From the NCBI RefSeq assembly GCF_001949145.1, contig NW_019091362.1, positions 1,601,362 to 1,665,361 of the forward strand: DNA of 64,000 nucleotides, read 5' to 3'. The position numbers and the translations under genes were made by a program. A model generated the notes under the pieces. That model ran no database searches and had not been told where the DNA came from. It saw only the letters and a program-made list of their open reading frames with translations. Source of the stretch: Acanthaster planci (taxonomy: Eukaryota > Echinodermata > Asteroidea > Valvatida > Acanthasteridae). Of the stretch, positions 1 to 13,800 are shown one piece after another (position 1 is the first letter of the stretch; each line of letters opens with the position of its first letter).

Positions 1-493
1 GATCCTGGGCAGTAGCTTCATGACTTTTAGGATAAACTAGATTTCAATTTTGTAACTGAAGATTTAATAAAAAACAAAAATAATTAACAGATACATTTCT
101 AGAAACATCAAACATGAATGCAACAGCAAAACATCACAAAAACAGCAAATCATAGTATTACAAGAGGGTGCACTTCAGTTAGACAAGAGAGGGCGCTACT
201 CAACATGGCAACGAAGCGTTCGGCAGATAATTTCGCTTTACCGAATGACCCCTGTGCCGAACATTTAGCGTGGACCCTGTCGTGTTCATTATTGTGGCAT
301 TCCACTTTACTGCATTAATCATCATTTCACATGAAAACTTCACACGTCAGTTTTCCCAAGATTTTTCAAAGAACAATTCCAAATCATTCCCCAAGATTAT
401 ACTGTTCAACTGACCCTTTGTGGAAATGCAGAACAACTCGCAAAAGAATGTCTTATTTTTGCTGCTGTTGTGTCTTTTCCTTCACTGATTCAG
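1..493 (+). other. EZH intron (left end of window)
   Basis: This stretch precedes the first recognisable EZH exon in the window. I see no EZH-like coding sequence in it. The CXC/SANT exons must lie to the left. Confidence 0.6.
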
Positions 494-3747
<3,254 letters not shown>

Positions 3748-4165
3748 AATGATGAGGTCAAGGGTCAAGGTGGTGAATAGCACGCCGCAGGGGAAAAGAA
3801 ACATACAGGGCCCAGACTTAAAATTTCTTGATTAATGTGGTTCTTTATGTAAAGTGAGCTTCAGTGTTTCAAAGCTTTTTTTTTCTTTTTTACAACTTCT
3901 TGCTGCAGAAGGTATGAATCCTGGACTGAAAATTATGCAAGTATTAAAATGAAATGCAAAATGAAACGCCAAAAAATTCTCTTAAATTTTTTGTTTCATC
4001 ATTTTTTACATTTAGGTTTTGTTCGATTATTCCTTAATTTGGTTCCTTAAATGTCGAGCAGTCTATCTACAAACATCAAAATAGGGAATTTAAAAATATT
4101 GGAATTGTACTGTCAGTATTTCAAGGCAATTTTATTTTTTAAAAATAAACGACTTTGGAAATAAA
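3748..4165 (+). other. EZH2: EZH 3' UTR (candidate, with polyadenylation signals)
   Basis: AT-rich sequence directly follows the EZH stop. AATAAA occurs at 4144-4149 and 4160-4165, giving a 3' UTR of about 0.4 kb if used. Further AATAAA copies occur downstream, so the true end is not fixed by sequence alone. Confidence 0.5.
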
Positions 4166-4971
4166 TTACAATTGTGACAGTACACTTTGTTCACTAAATC
4201 TTAGCTGTATGAATTTTAATATCTGATTCAGTTGCAGTTAGTACAGATTTGACAGGAAAGTTTCATTATTGTGAAGCCCATTGAAGATGTGGACGATGTA
4301 TTTTGGGCTATCATTTGTTAAGAGAGATGAAAAGTAAACAGCATTTTAACAGTACTTTTGGGTTGAAAACGTATGAATTTATGATACCTGTGCTCAGGAA
4401 TTGAAATGGTCATTGTAGTCATAATCAGAGGATCTTAGAAATAGCCATTAGGATGGCGCTAGGAAAGGGATTTATGAGAACAAAGTCATTGAAACTGATA
4501 CGTCTATCTCATTTAAAAGTTCGGAGATATGCGATTTGACAAATTTACTTCAAAACGGAAAGTGGTTGTGATTGTGTCTCTTCTCCTCAGACCGCTTAGA
4601 CTGATCTAAGATTTTTATTACAAATGTTCCCAATTTTGAGGCAGATTTTAGCTCTCTTTTTTCACCATGTGCTAGTGTTGTGGTTGAGTCCATCACAAGT
4701 CATCCAGTTTTAAGTCACAAACCTCCCAAATGAACTGTTACAAAAATTATGCCTTTGTGACCGTCCACCCATTACTTGTGACTGGTCTTGTGAAAGGACT
4801 TGTGGTGAACACGCATGATGCGGGTCGTTGGACTAAAGCAAGTGGCATGTCCGAAGTTCTTGTCTTGGTTAATAGTTGGGTGAGTGCCGGAATGGAACGC
4901 AGGCCCACATCATACTAACTCTGCTGTTCAGCTTGTTAGAGATTGATTACTGAAATGAATTGTTTATTTGG

Positions 4972-5478
4972 CATAGTTGTAAATGACTTGAGTTAATGTC
5001 TCGACTTGAGTGCAACTTGAGTCACAAGTTTTAGAAACTCAACTGGAGTCCTGACAAATAACGACTTGAGTCACTGCAAGCAAATTATTCAACTTGAGGT
5101 CCCTCATCAGAAGACCTGACTCGAGTGAAAGTTAATGTGACTCGAGTCCCTCATCAGAAGACCTGACTCGAGTGAAAGTTAATGTGACTCGAGTCCCTAA
5201 ATAAAAGCAAACTTCTCTGCAAACAATTCTTCACAATGACTCACAATACCAGATAAGTACTTTCATGAGTCATCAAGAGTAGGATGTGGTATGACCTCAT
5301 GCTGTAAACCTAGAAGTAAATTTTAAAATGCCGAAAAGTAACTCTTGTTTTATTCATTGTACCATGCTCAAATATTTGTGACTCAAATTGACTTGAACTA
5401 AATACTCTGACTCGACTTTTTTGCCTACTAACTCTATTTGTGTTGAATGACAAGAATTTGTGACTCGTTACAACTGTG
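4972..5478. mobile_element. MITE-like element with ACTCGAG/ACTTGAG subterminal repeats (hAT-like)
   Basis: The ends are inverted and similar: the left begins CATAGTTGTAAATGA, and the right, read on the other strand, begins CACAGTTGTAACGAG. The interior is packed with ACTTGAGT/ACTCGAGT motifs in both orientations, a pattern typical of non-autonomous hAT elements. There is no transposase. An 8-bp target duplication is not evident at these boundaries, so the exact ends are tentative. Confidence 0.5.
5099..5192 (+). repeat. 47-bp tandem duplication (2 copies)
   Basis: Two apparently identical adjacent 47-bp units, 5099-5145 and 5146-5192, start GTCCCTCATCAGAAGACC. The first few bases of a third unit follow. 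The duplication lies inside the ACTCGAG-rich element. Confidence 0.9.
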
Positions 5479-6299
5479 ATGTAGGATATTTGCGGAGGGG
5501 CGGCTTCTATGAAATAGTTGTTCTAGTCTAAAAAATAATACTGGCATTCCTGTGCAAGACAAGTTGACACCGAGAAGAGATCATAAATTTGTACTGCGTA
5601 GAAATGTTAATGTTTTTATTGTAAAGAAAAGTTCCAGTTTGTAGTAAATGTACAGTTTTGTACACTACTGGCATTCTCATGTCAGATTTACATCCGCTTT
5701 GTGAGTGGTTTTTAAAAAAAGATCACCTAATGAGAAAAGTGTGAAGATCATGCTGTTCCTTAGGACAAGTTTTGTTGATAGCTTTATGAATAGGTTACTT
5801 CAGGATTTATTCATGGTGCAAGCCTGAGGTCAAACTACTCCAGTGGCCCTCTTGCAAACCTGGCCATTACTTAATAATTCTCATTTAATGGGAAAAAGGT
5901 TATTCCGATGCATGAGTATAGTTTACTTCAAAATGTATCGGGCCCTTGTTCTGTTTCACCTCCATTGAATACAGTGTTCAAGTTAAATACAAAATGTCCC
6001 TGAGACAGTACATTTCACCTTTTGAGCCTTAAACATGACATTTACAAGAAGTTGGAATTTAACATTTTGAATTCAGATTTAATTGTAAAGCTGCTTAATG
6101 TGACGATTTCAATTTCTGCAGAAATTAAAATGAAATGTTTGTCTTTCACGCATTTGAACAGGAAACCTTGCACCGAAATCGAACTCGAAACCCCTGAAAT
6201 AAAAGTTGGAAAGTGGGAAATGATTTATAAGTACGCGTGATTGACTTCACGAATGGTACTAATTTCGAGTAGATCAGCCTGTAGAGCTAATGATCAACC

Positions 6300-7490
6300 C
6301 TGTTCCTGTTAATTTGTGTTCATCTCCGTGGCTAATACACCCCCAACCGTACCGCTGGGGAGGGGAAGCGTGCTGACGATCCCATCCACCGAGGGGTGAA
6401 GGTTGAAGTGCGCCACCTTCTGGTTTTGCCATAAACCGCAACGATAACATGCTGCATACGGGGCCGGGGTTGCACACCTGTTGCACGCGTGCTGTCGACG
6501 GTAGTTGAGCATTCAAGCTCATCAGCTGTCATCTTGGGTATTGAAGTGACTCAAGTAAAGTGCAACAGATGGCGCGTAGAATCGAATCGAAGCTATGGGT
6601 ACCGCGGGAGTTCGTCATCGTCATTCTGGCGCTTTCTCTCTGCAGAGTTAGTTTTTCACAACAGGATGAGCAAATACAAGCTCAGCACCAAACAGAAGGT
6701 CAGTCGTTACAGTGCAGTTACTTGCCGCTTTAGATCGACAAACCAGCTCCAACACATCAGGCTTTTTGCAACACTGATTTGCATTCAATGCCCTAGGCCA
6801 AACAAAAGTTTCAGGTTGGTCCAAAAGTAATGTAAACAAACTTTTTTCCATGTATTATAATTGATATTAACTGACCTAGGTAGCACTGAATTCGACAAGG
6901 AGGTCAGAACTAATTGTAAGCTGTACGTTCTTATATGGAATGTTGTGTTTTCAACAAATTTCGGTCGTGCTGCGAAGGTTCTTTCCCGAGTCAAACAGTA
7001 GTCTTGCCGCCGTAATCGCTGTATGTGACCTTGCCAACCTCTTTATGAGCTCACAAATCAATTCCATGAAACTGAGTGAAAGGCCAAGGGTAGAAGTGCT
7101 AGGGTTCAGTTTTGCTGCTGAGCACTGAACTGCATCCACAGAGTGCAGTATTCCCCCAATGACGCTTTGCCATGTACTGAACCTGTAACCTCAGTCAGGG
7201 CACGGAGGAATAAAAACCCTCCGATTTACCCGTTGAATTGGTGAGTGGAAGAAATTGGAAGTTTAAAAATTGCAAAATAAGTCCAGTTCAGAAGAATCTG
7301 TTCTTGAAATGCTTTCCTAACATTTTATAATTTGTTTTATTCTGCTGAAAAAAATCCCCTTTACTTCATTTTCCTGTTTAGTATTGGCTGGTAAATTTTA
7401 ATCCTTTTACATGCTTATCCGGCATATAAAACAAGGAAGTTAATTTACAATAATTGTTCATTGAAGTTTGCAGCCTCCTAAAATAGTGTT
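6300..7490 (+). promoter_or_regulatory. Candidate promoter / 5' UTR region of the Ig-trypsin gene
   Basis: From about 6320 to 6660 the DNA is noticeably richer in GC and CpG than its AT-rich surroundings. At 6666 an ATG opens the peptide MSKYKLSTKQK followed by a possible donor (AAG|GTCAGT). It could be a first exon of the protease gene or of an unrelated transcript. No TATA box or start site can be fixed. From 6720 to 7490 I see nothing coding, although some splice-like sites exist. Confidence 0.3.
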
Positions 7491-7878
7491 ATGAGACCTG
7501 TGAAGTGGTGTCTGCGTTCTTTTTTATTTTTACATAGTTTTGGTTTTTGTTCTGGTGTTTTCTTCACAGAAATTTATGAGGAGATCTACGATAAGAACAT
7601 AACTGTGTCTACTGATACAGATGTCTTTTTGGAATGTAGCATTGTGAGTCCTACTTACTTGGATTGGCAGAAGGACAATAACGCCATTGAAGTGTCAAAT
7701 GCCTACCACGAGGGGCGTGTATACATCATTAAGGGGGAGGGGCTTTTGGTCCTTAATGCCCAGTATGGCGACAGGGGTCATTACATGTGTCTTGCCATCA
7801 GGCATCATCACATGATCCAGGTGATGATCTTCCTGGATGTAGTGCCCTCTAGTGACGAGAATCGTCCGCTTCGTAGCT
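7491..7878 (+). CDS. Protease exon 1: signal peptide and Ig-like domain
   Basis: ATG at 7491 opens a hydrophobic leader ([16 protein letters not shown]) after two basic residues, fitting a secretion signal. One Ig-like domain follows with both core cysteines, the core Trp and the DxGxYxC signature. The donor CT|GTGAGT is phase 1, as is usual for an extracellular domain module. No acceptor is needed before this ATG, but upstream non-coding exons are possible. Confidence 0.8.
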
Positions 7879-10800
7879 GTGAGTCTTGGTTTGTTCGGGT
7901 TATTTCAAACTTGTCTGTTTTTCTCTTTTTATGCAAAGTACAAAGGATACTGATTTCAGACTTGGAAAGGTCATGAAATTTTTCCAACACTGTGATTTCT
8001 GTTATCAGAAATATGTGCATTAAATGCGTGATTTTATTCGCAACTTTAAAAGTCTGAATAGTCCAAGAATTTGCATTATCGGGTCATGGATTTTCATAAT
8101 ATGGTTATGGAATTTAATTGTCCTTTAGGTGCAGAATTCCTGTTAACCCCTTTAACCCTAAAAGAGCCGGGGGGGGGATAAATCCATCCTTTAACATTTT
8201 TTCTTATATCGCTGCAGTGCTTTTTATTCGCAAACTAAGCCTTTGTAGTTTTTCAGTAATTCTTTGCAGTCATTTTGATGCCATCTTTGTGAAAATTGAA
8301 CCTACTGTTCTCAAGCATGGCCCATTTCTCTGAGACAGGTCAGCCAATAAGGTTTTACTTTTCCACTGCTGTGCTCAATGTAAGCAGGCTGGTACCCTTG
8401 TGGCCTTCAACTTAAATGACCCTAACAACAAAACTCTATGGCAGATTGTGTTGACATTTCACATTTGTACTGATAAGGAGTGCATTCCAGTTTTAAAAAA
8501 TCAGAAAAATGTTTTTATGTGGCAAAGGTGAGGTCCTGAACATTTCACTTGCCAAATTTGAGATCTCAACTCAGTTTGTTGGAGGAGACCACTCTTAAAT
8601 ATTGTGCAACTTAAGGAGAAGCCAGGTGATTTTAACTGGAGGCCAATAATGGATTGGCTCATGTACAGTTGTGTGAAAAGATTGACCATTCAGTAGTTAG
8701 GAGGCAGGACAGTGGATAGGATGCATAGAAACACAGACAAGTGGTCAGATTTTGGCCAGACTCAATGGATCAATGCAGTCCTGGAGGGTTTTGGTCTGGT
8801 TTCAGAGGCAGTTACTTCATTTCCTTTATGATACAAGTTCCCTACATTTTTGTGTCACTCATTGTATGGACAAGGTGTGTGTCAGTCCAAAATTACCTTT
8901 GCTGCTCCACGGAGGTTCTTGTTTCACCACAGGAGGATTGAGAGGTCATTTTAGGGAGGATTTTGCTTGAAAATGTGAAATGTTGACCAATTTTGGCTTT
9001 TAGAGACAATTACCTGTAGTTTGTAAAAGTAAAGATTGATGTTGAACATGGCATTCCTATTTCCTTTTTTGCACATTTTCACCATTTTATTTTGTGATGT
9101 TTTCTCATAATAGTATTGGGAGTCGCAAATTTTCACTTGTCACCTTCCATCTGGTATTCACACTCTCCACAGATCCTGTTGAATGCGGTGTTCCACGTAT
9201 CCGGGGTAAGATCATCGGAGGCAAAGTGACAGAGGAGGGCCAGGCACCCTGGATGGCGCTGCTGTGGAACACACGGGAGAATATGCACTTCTGCGGGGGG
9301 GTGCTGCTCAACCAGCGCTGGGTCGTGACGGCCGCCCACTGCTTTGTCCGGTTCAAGTACGACATCAAGGATCACATGGAGGTCCGACTTGGGGAGTATG
9401 ACCTCTTCAAGGTACATTTGATTTGGTGGCATCTCTTGTCTTTCTCTTCCAAGCTATGTACATTTGTCAAAGTTCTCTAGAGTTTTTGATCACCCTAATC
9501 AAGATGTTTGAACAAATTTTCAAGGTATTTTGACGGCATTAAGTTGGTGATATACCAGTGGCCAGTGGCCTTCCCCCTGAAAATATAGTGGGGGGGCGGG
9601 CATTCTCAGAGGGGAAGATTTAAAGTGAATAGTATTTGTAGCAGTGTGTGATAAGTTTACTTAGATCACATGGGAAATTGGAAATTTTAATATTCACTTT
9701 CAATCGGGATCTTGCAGTTTCTGTCGTTCCAGCGCCCAATAACAGCAAGGAGTCCCATTTCAGGCTGTGTTGATGTCTGAAACAGGTTTCCAGAGCTCAT
9801 GGTTAGGTCTTTTCTTGGTGTCTCAGTGTATTTTCAAAGGAGTGAAGCCATAAACCTAGCTCTAGACAAAAGATTCGGATGTAACTGATCCCCTTGTCTA
9901 CATTATTATAATTTCTTCCTATTATTTCTACCCTCCTAAGGCTCCATTACAGTCTCCACATAGAAATAAATCCCGCAGTGACACACCCTTGAATAAACTT
10001 TTTTAAATCACCCAAAGTTTAGTCCCAGAATTAACCTATAAGAAAGAGCGTCTCTGAACAGGATAGAAGCATCACTTCGTATCCAAAAATTGAAATATCC
10101 ACAAGCTTCTTCCATTGAATGTTTTAATAGTTGAGGCCAAGTAAGATTGTGTTCACTATGACCACTCATTTTTGGGGCTTTCCTCAAGTAAATAAAAGTT
10201 TTACTGAAACATATTCGCATACTATTTTAAACTTAAAGTTTGTGCATGTCATCAAGTTTGTGATGTCATCTAAGGCAAAGCTTTAACATCGCAGCTGGTT
10301 TGTGCTCACAAATTAAAGAATTTTTTCTTTTCTTAAAAGGAAAACCCCACTAATGAGTGTTTAGACTTTAATTTGTGACCACCATTCCCTTTGGCAAAAG
10401 TTGGGTTCTTGATTTTGTTGTGTTTAATGCTTCTGTGAGACACTTTTCCTGTAATGAGTTTACAAAACATCACCTTAATACAATAATTAACTTGTCTTTT
10501 TTTAACTGTCAAACATGGATTTAAAAGGCTGAAATTTCAACATACCGATTGCTCAAATGATATTTCAGTGAGGCTTATGTATCATGCACCACAAAGTGCA
10601 AAACCGTACAAATATTTGCCAACCCCACACCGTACAGGTTTCACGCTACGCGCTCACAATCACATGCATTGGCCTCCCCACAAAGAGATTTCATTATGGG
10701 CCCCCCCGGTAGAATCATCTTCGTATGTGCCTGGCACTGGGTTTGCCATACACAGCAATACATGTATTAGTTTGAGTTGCCGCATGACATCAGAGATGGA

Positions 10801-13800
10801 CAGTGACGAGGGCTACGGGACTGTCAGGACCCAGCTCCATGGTGCACTGAAAGGAAGAAGTGACACTTTGTCACAGCAGAATTTTTTATGGGGCGGTCTT
10901 CTATTTTAGGAATGAATATTTGATTTCCCAAATTAAAACAAGAAACTAAAGTATTAATATATTACATTTACTTTAGCACACATCAAGCAACCACATGCCC
11001 TTGCATGACCCCCATTGACCCATGACCTATGACCTCATTGACCTTACAACAGGAGGAAGGAACCGAGAGGATCCTTCGAGTGGAACAACTCATCATAAAT
11101 CCAGAGTTTGACAAAGATACGTACGACTCGGACATTGCTCTGTTGAAACTAATACAACCAGTCACATATACAGACTTCATTGTTCCTAGTAAGTCAGTGA
11201 TATTTATCATTGCTTTATCCCGTTGGTTGTGATAGACACTGTATTATGCATCTTTGCACAAGGAAGGTAGAACAGGCTTTGTGCCTGGAAGATAGTTGAC
11301 AGTTTAAATGGATTGTCTGTCTTTACATGTACACATGTTTGATATGAGGATAAATCTCCAATCCAGTCAAAGTGGCTCTTTGCAGAGATGAACTCTGGCA
11401 CAGAGTCAAGTTGCTTTAAGTATTTATAAATGTGCTTAAGTAAAAGGTATTGCCTACTGCAATAATGTACATGCATGCTTGTGAACTTGGTCAGTCATTA
11501 GCATGTTTGTGTGACAACGATTTTGTCAATCACTGGTCAATCTTGCGCAGGTTACCAGGGTAAAGTTACCAGTGGTCATCAATGAGTGGTCATAGTTTAA
11601 ACTTGCCCACGGCTGTAAGGTTGTGCTCAAAACTTTGCTGTTTGCCAAGGTGGACTGAACACTGAAACCATAGACAGAAAAGGACTAATTTAGACATGGC
11701 TTACTGACAGGATTATTTGTCACAGCAGACTAATTGATGAAAAGCTCCAAGTTGCCATTTATCGAGTAGGCCAAGATTGAGTCTAGGAGGTCCCTAAGTT
11801 TCACAGACTGTAGATCTGTCTTGTTTCTCTCCTGATGACTAGTCTGCCTGCCAAGTGAGATAAGGGCTATGAACCTGCTCCAAGCTCGAACCAGAGGATT
11901 CATCACTGGCTGGGGACGCACAGCAGAAATCACAACCACCACCACCAGATACCTCCGGAGGGTAAGGATTGTGGGCCAGAAACCTCGCTGGCAGTCCTGG
12001 GTGATGTCAAGTTAAGGGTTGGGATGGGCAGTGCTGGGATGTAGTTTTTTCAGTCTCACTGTCTGGCCAAATGCTGACATTCGTGCTGAGTGCATGGACG
12101 TTTGTGCTATTTTTTGTGGACTGTGTGCCCACTTGAATAAACTTTTGGCCTCTGCTCATTCAAATGGATTTCAGTCATTCGTATTTGCCGTATGTACAAG
12201 AATCAGGGCATGCACGTAGCATGTCCCAGTCGTTGTAACTGTCTCGAGTAACCACAAGCTGCTTGCCTGGTTTCTTGTCACTGCCGCAGGTGCGTTTGTT
12301 GGTCATGGACCAGCGGACTTGTAATGCACGCCATCGAGACGTCATCACCAACCGGATGTTCTGTGCTGTCTCAGACGACAGACCAGCAGCAAGAGATTCC
12401 TGCTTTGGAGACAGTGGTAGCCCTTTTGCCGTGAGGGTCAGTGTGGGAATATAACCCTAACGGACAGTGGCATAGACATAAGCAGGTGGAAATTAGCTCA
12501 GAGGGTTCACAGTTACCAAGTATTCTTTAGAGAGCTATCTGCTCTGAACAATTTATGTTGCAGTTCATTTGCAGTTCAATTCAGACTGTAGGCCCTGTGT
12601 TTCTCATGTGGTGATCTTAATCTTGACTGCAACAATGTGTTCAGGCCCATAGTCAAACAGGAATCCTAACACAGGATGGATTGCTGTTGTGGGATACCGT
12701 AACTCTGGCTGTAACAATGCAGCATTTATGCTAATCAGCAATTGCCACAGTGCTATGTCTGTGATGACTTTGTGACTTTTAATCGATTCTCAAGACTAAA
12801 CTGCTTGTATTTGTTCGGCCAGTTGAAGAAATAGTCCCAAAAGTCTCAGGTTCAGGGCTCTTGCTTTTCTTTTTCTCGAAAAAAAAAAAACTGTTTTCTT
12901 GTTACAGGATGACAAACGCTGGTTTCTGATTGGGCTGGTGAGCTGGGGCATTGGCTGTGCAAGGCATCGATTCCCTGGGGTGTACACTAGGGTTCATCGG
13001 TACACCCACTGGATTAATAGTCTGATTGGTGATGACACAGACACGTGTGCAGGTTGGTTTTCCCATTTTAATATTTCAATTGTGTTTGCCCCTGTTTTAG
13101 GCATCAAGGAAATGTGATTGTCTGGTTAAGGTTTGTAACTTGAGGTTATAGGGACAGGGGTTCAAATCCAGCTGGTGGCCTTGTGTGTTCTTGGGCAAGG
13201 TAATTTACCCGTACTTGCTACTCTCCACCCAAAGAGTGTAACATGGGTACCAGCATCAGCTGGGGAGCATCCTGTGATTAACTGGCGTCCCATCCCAGGG
13301 GAGCGGACATTATTCTCAGTCATTTTAATGAATAGAAACTTCAGCCTGATCTGCCACTTAGAATCGACACAGGCTTTTTATGGGACAAGGGAGTCTGTGC
13401 TCCACATTGCCATGCAAATTGGCTGGAGTAGGAAGGTCGGGTTTCACATGACTGAAGGAATGACCATATATTCTCTTGTAGGCCTTCAGGAGAGGGTTTC
13501 AGAACTGACCAGCCAGCTGACGCGACAAGAGGAGGAGATCAGTCAACTCAATGAACAGCTCCTGATCAAGGAGAGACAACTCAATGGTATTGTTATGGAG
13601 GTTTGATACTTAATCACTGAGCTAAAAAAAATGCCTCTTCCTTCGTGATTCATAATAGCTATTTTTTAAAAAAGATTTTAAGCCATTTTTAACGAGATCG
13701 CTGCAGTGCATTTTTTTTTCAGGAGTCTAGCCCAGTGATGGAGGTCTCGAGTCCGAACTCGGACTCGAGTCCAATTTTTTTGGACGCTTGACTTGGCTTG

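Larger units (their letters stand above)
4166..6300. other. Intergenic region between EZH and the protease gene
   Basis: AT-rich DNA with no convincing coding sequence. The only structure I can name is the ACTCGAG-rich MITE at about 4972-5478. Short open frames such as the one at 6022-6240 show no recognisable family and have no splice context. Confidence 0.6.

Noticed and set aside
5099-5192. CRISPR-like direct repeat
   Set aside because: There are only two adjacent copies without spacers, and the host is a eukaryote; this is a tandem duplication inside a MITE.
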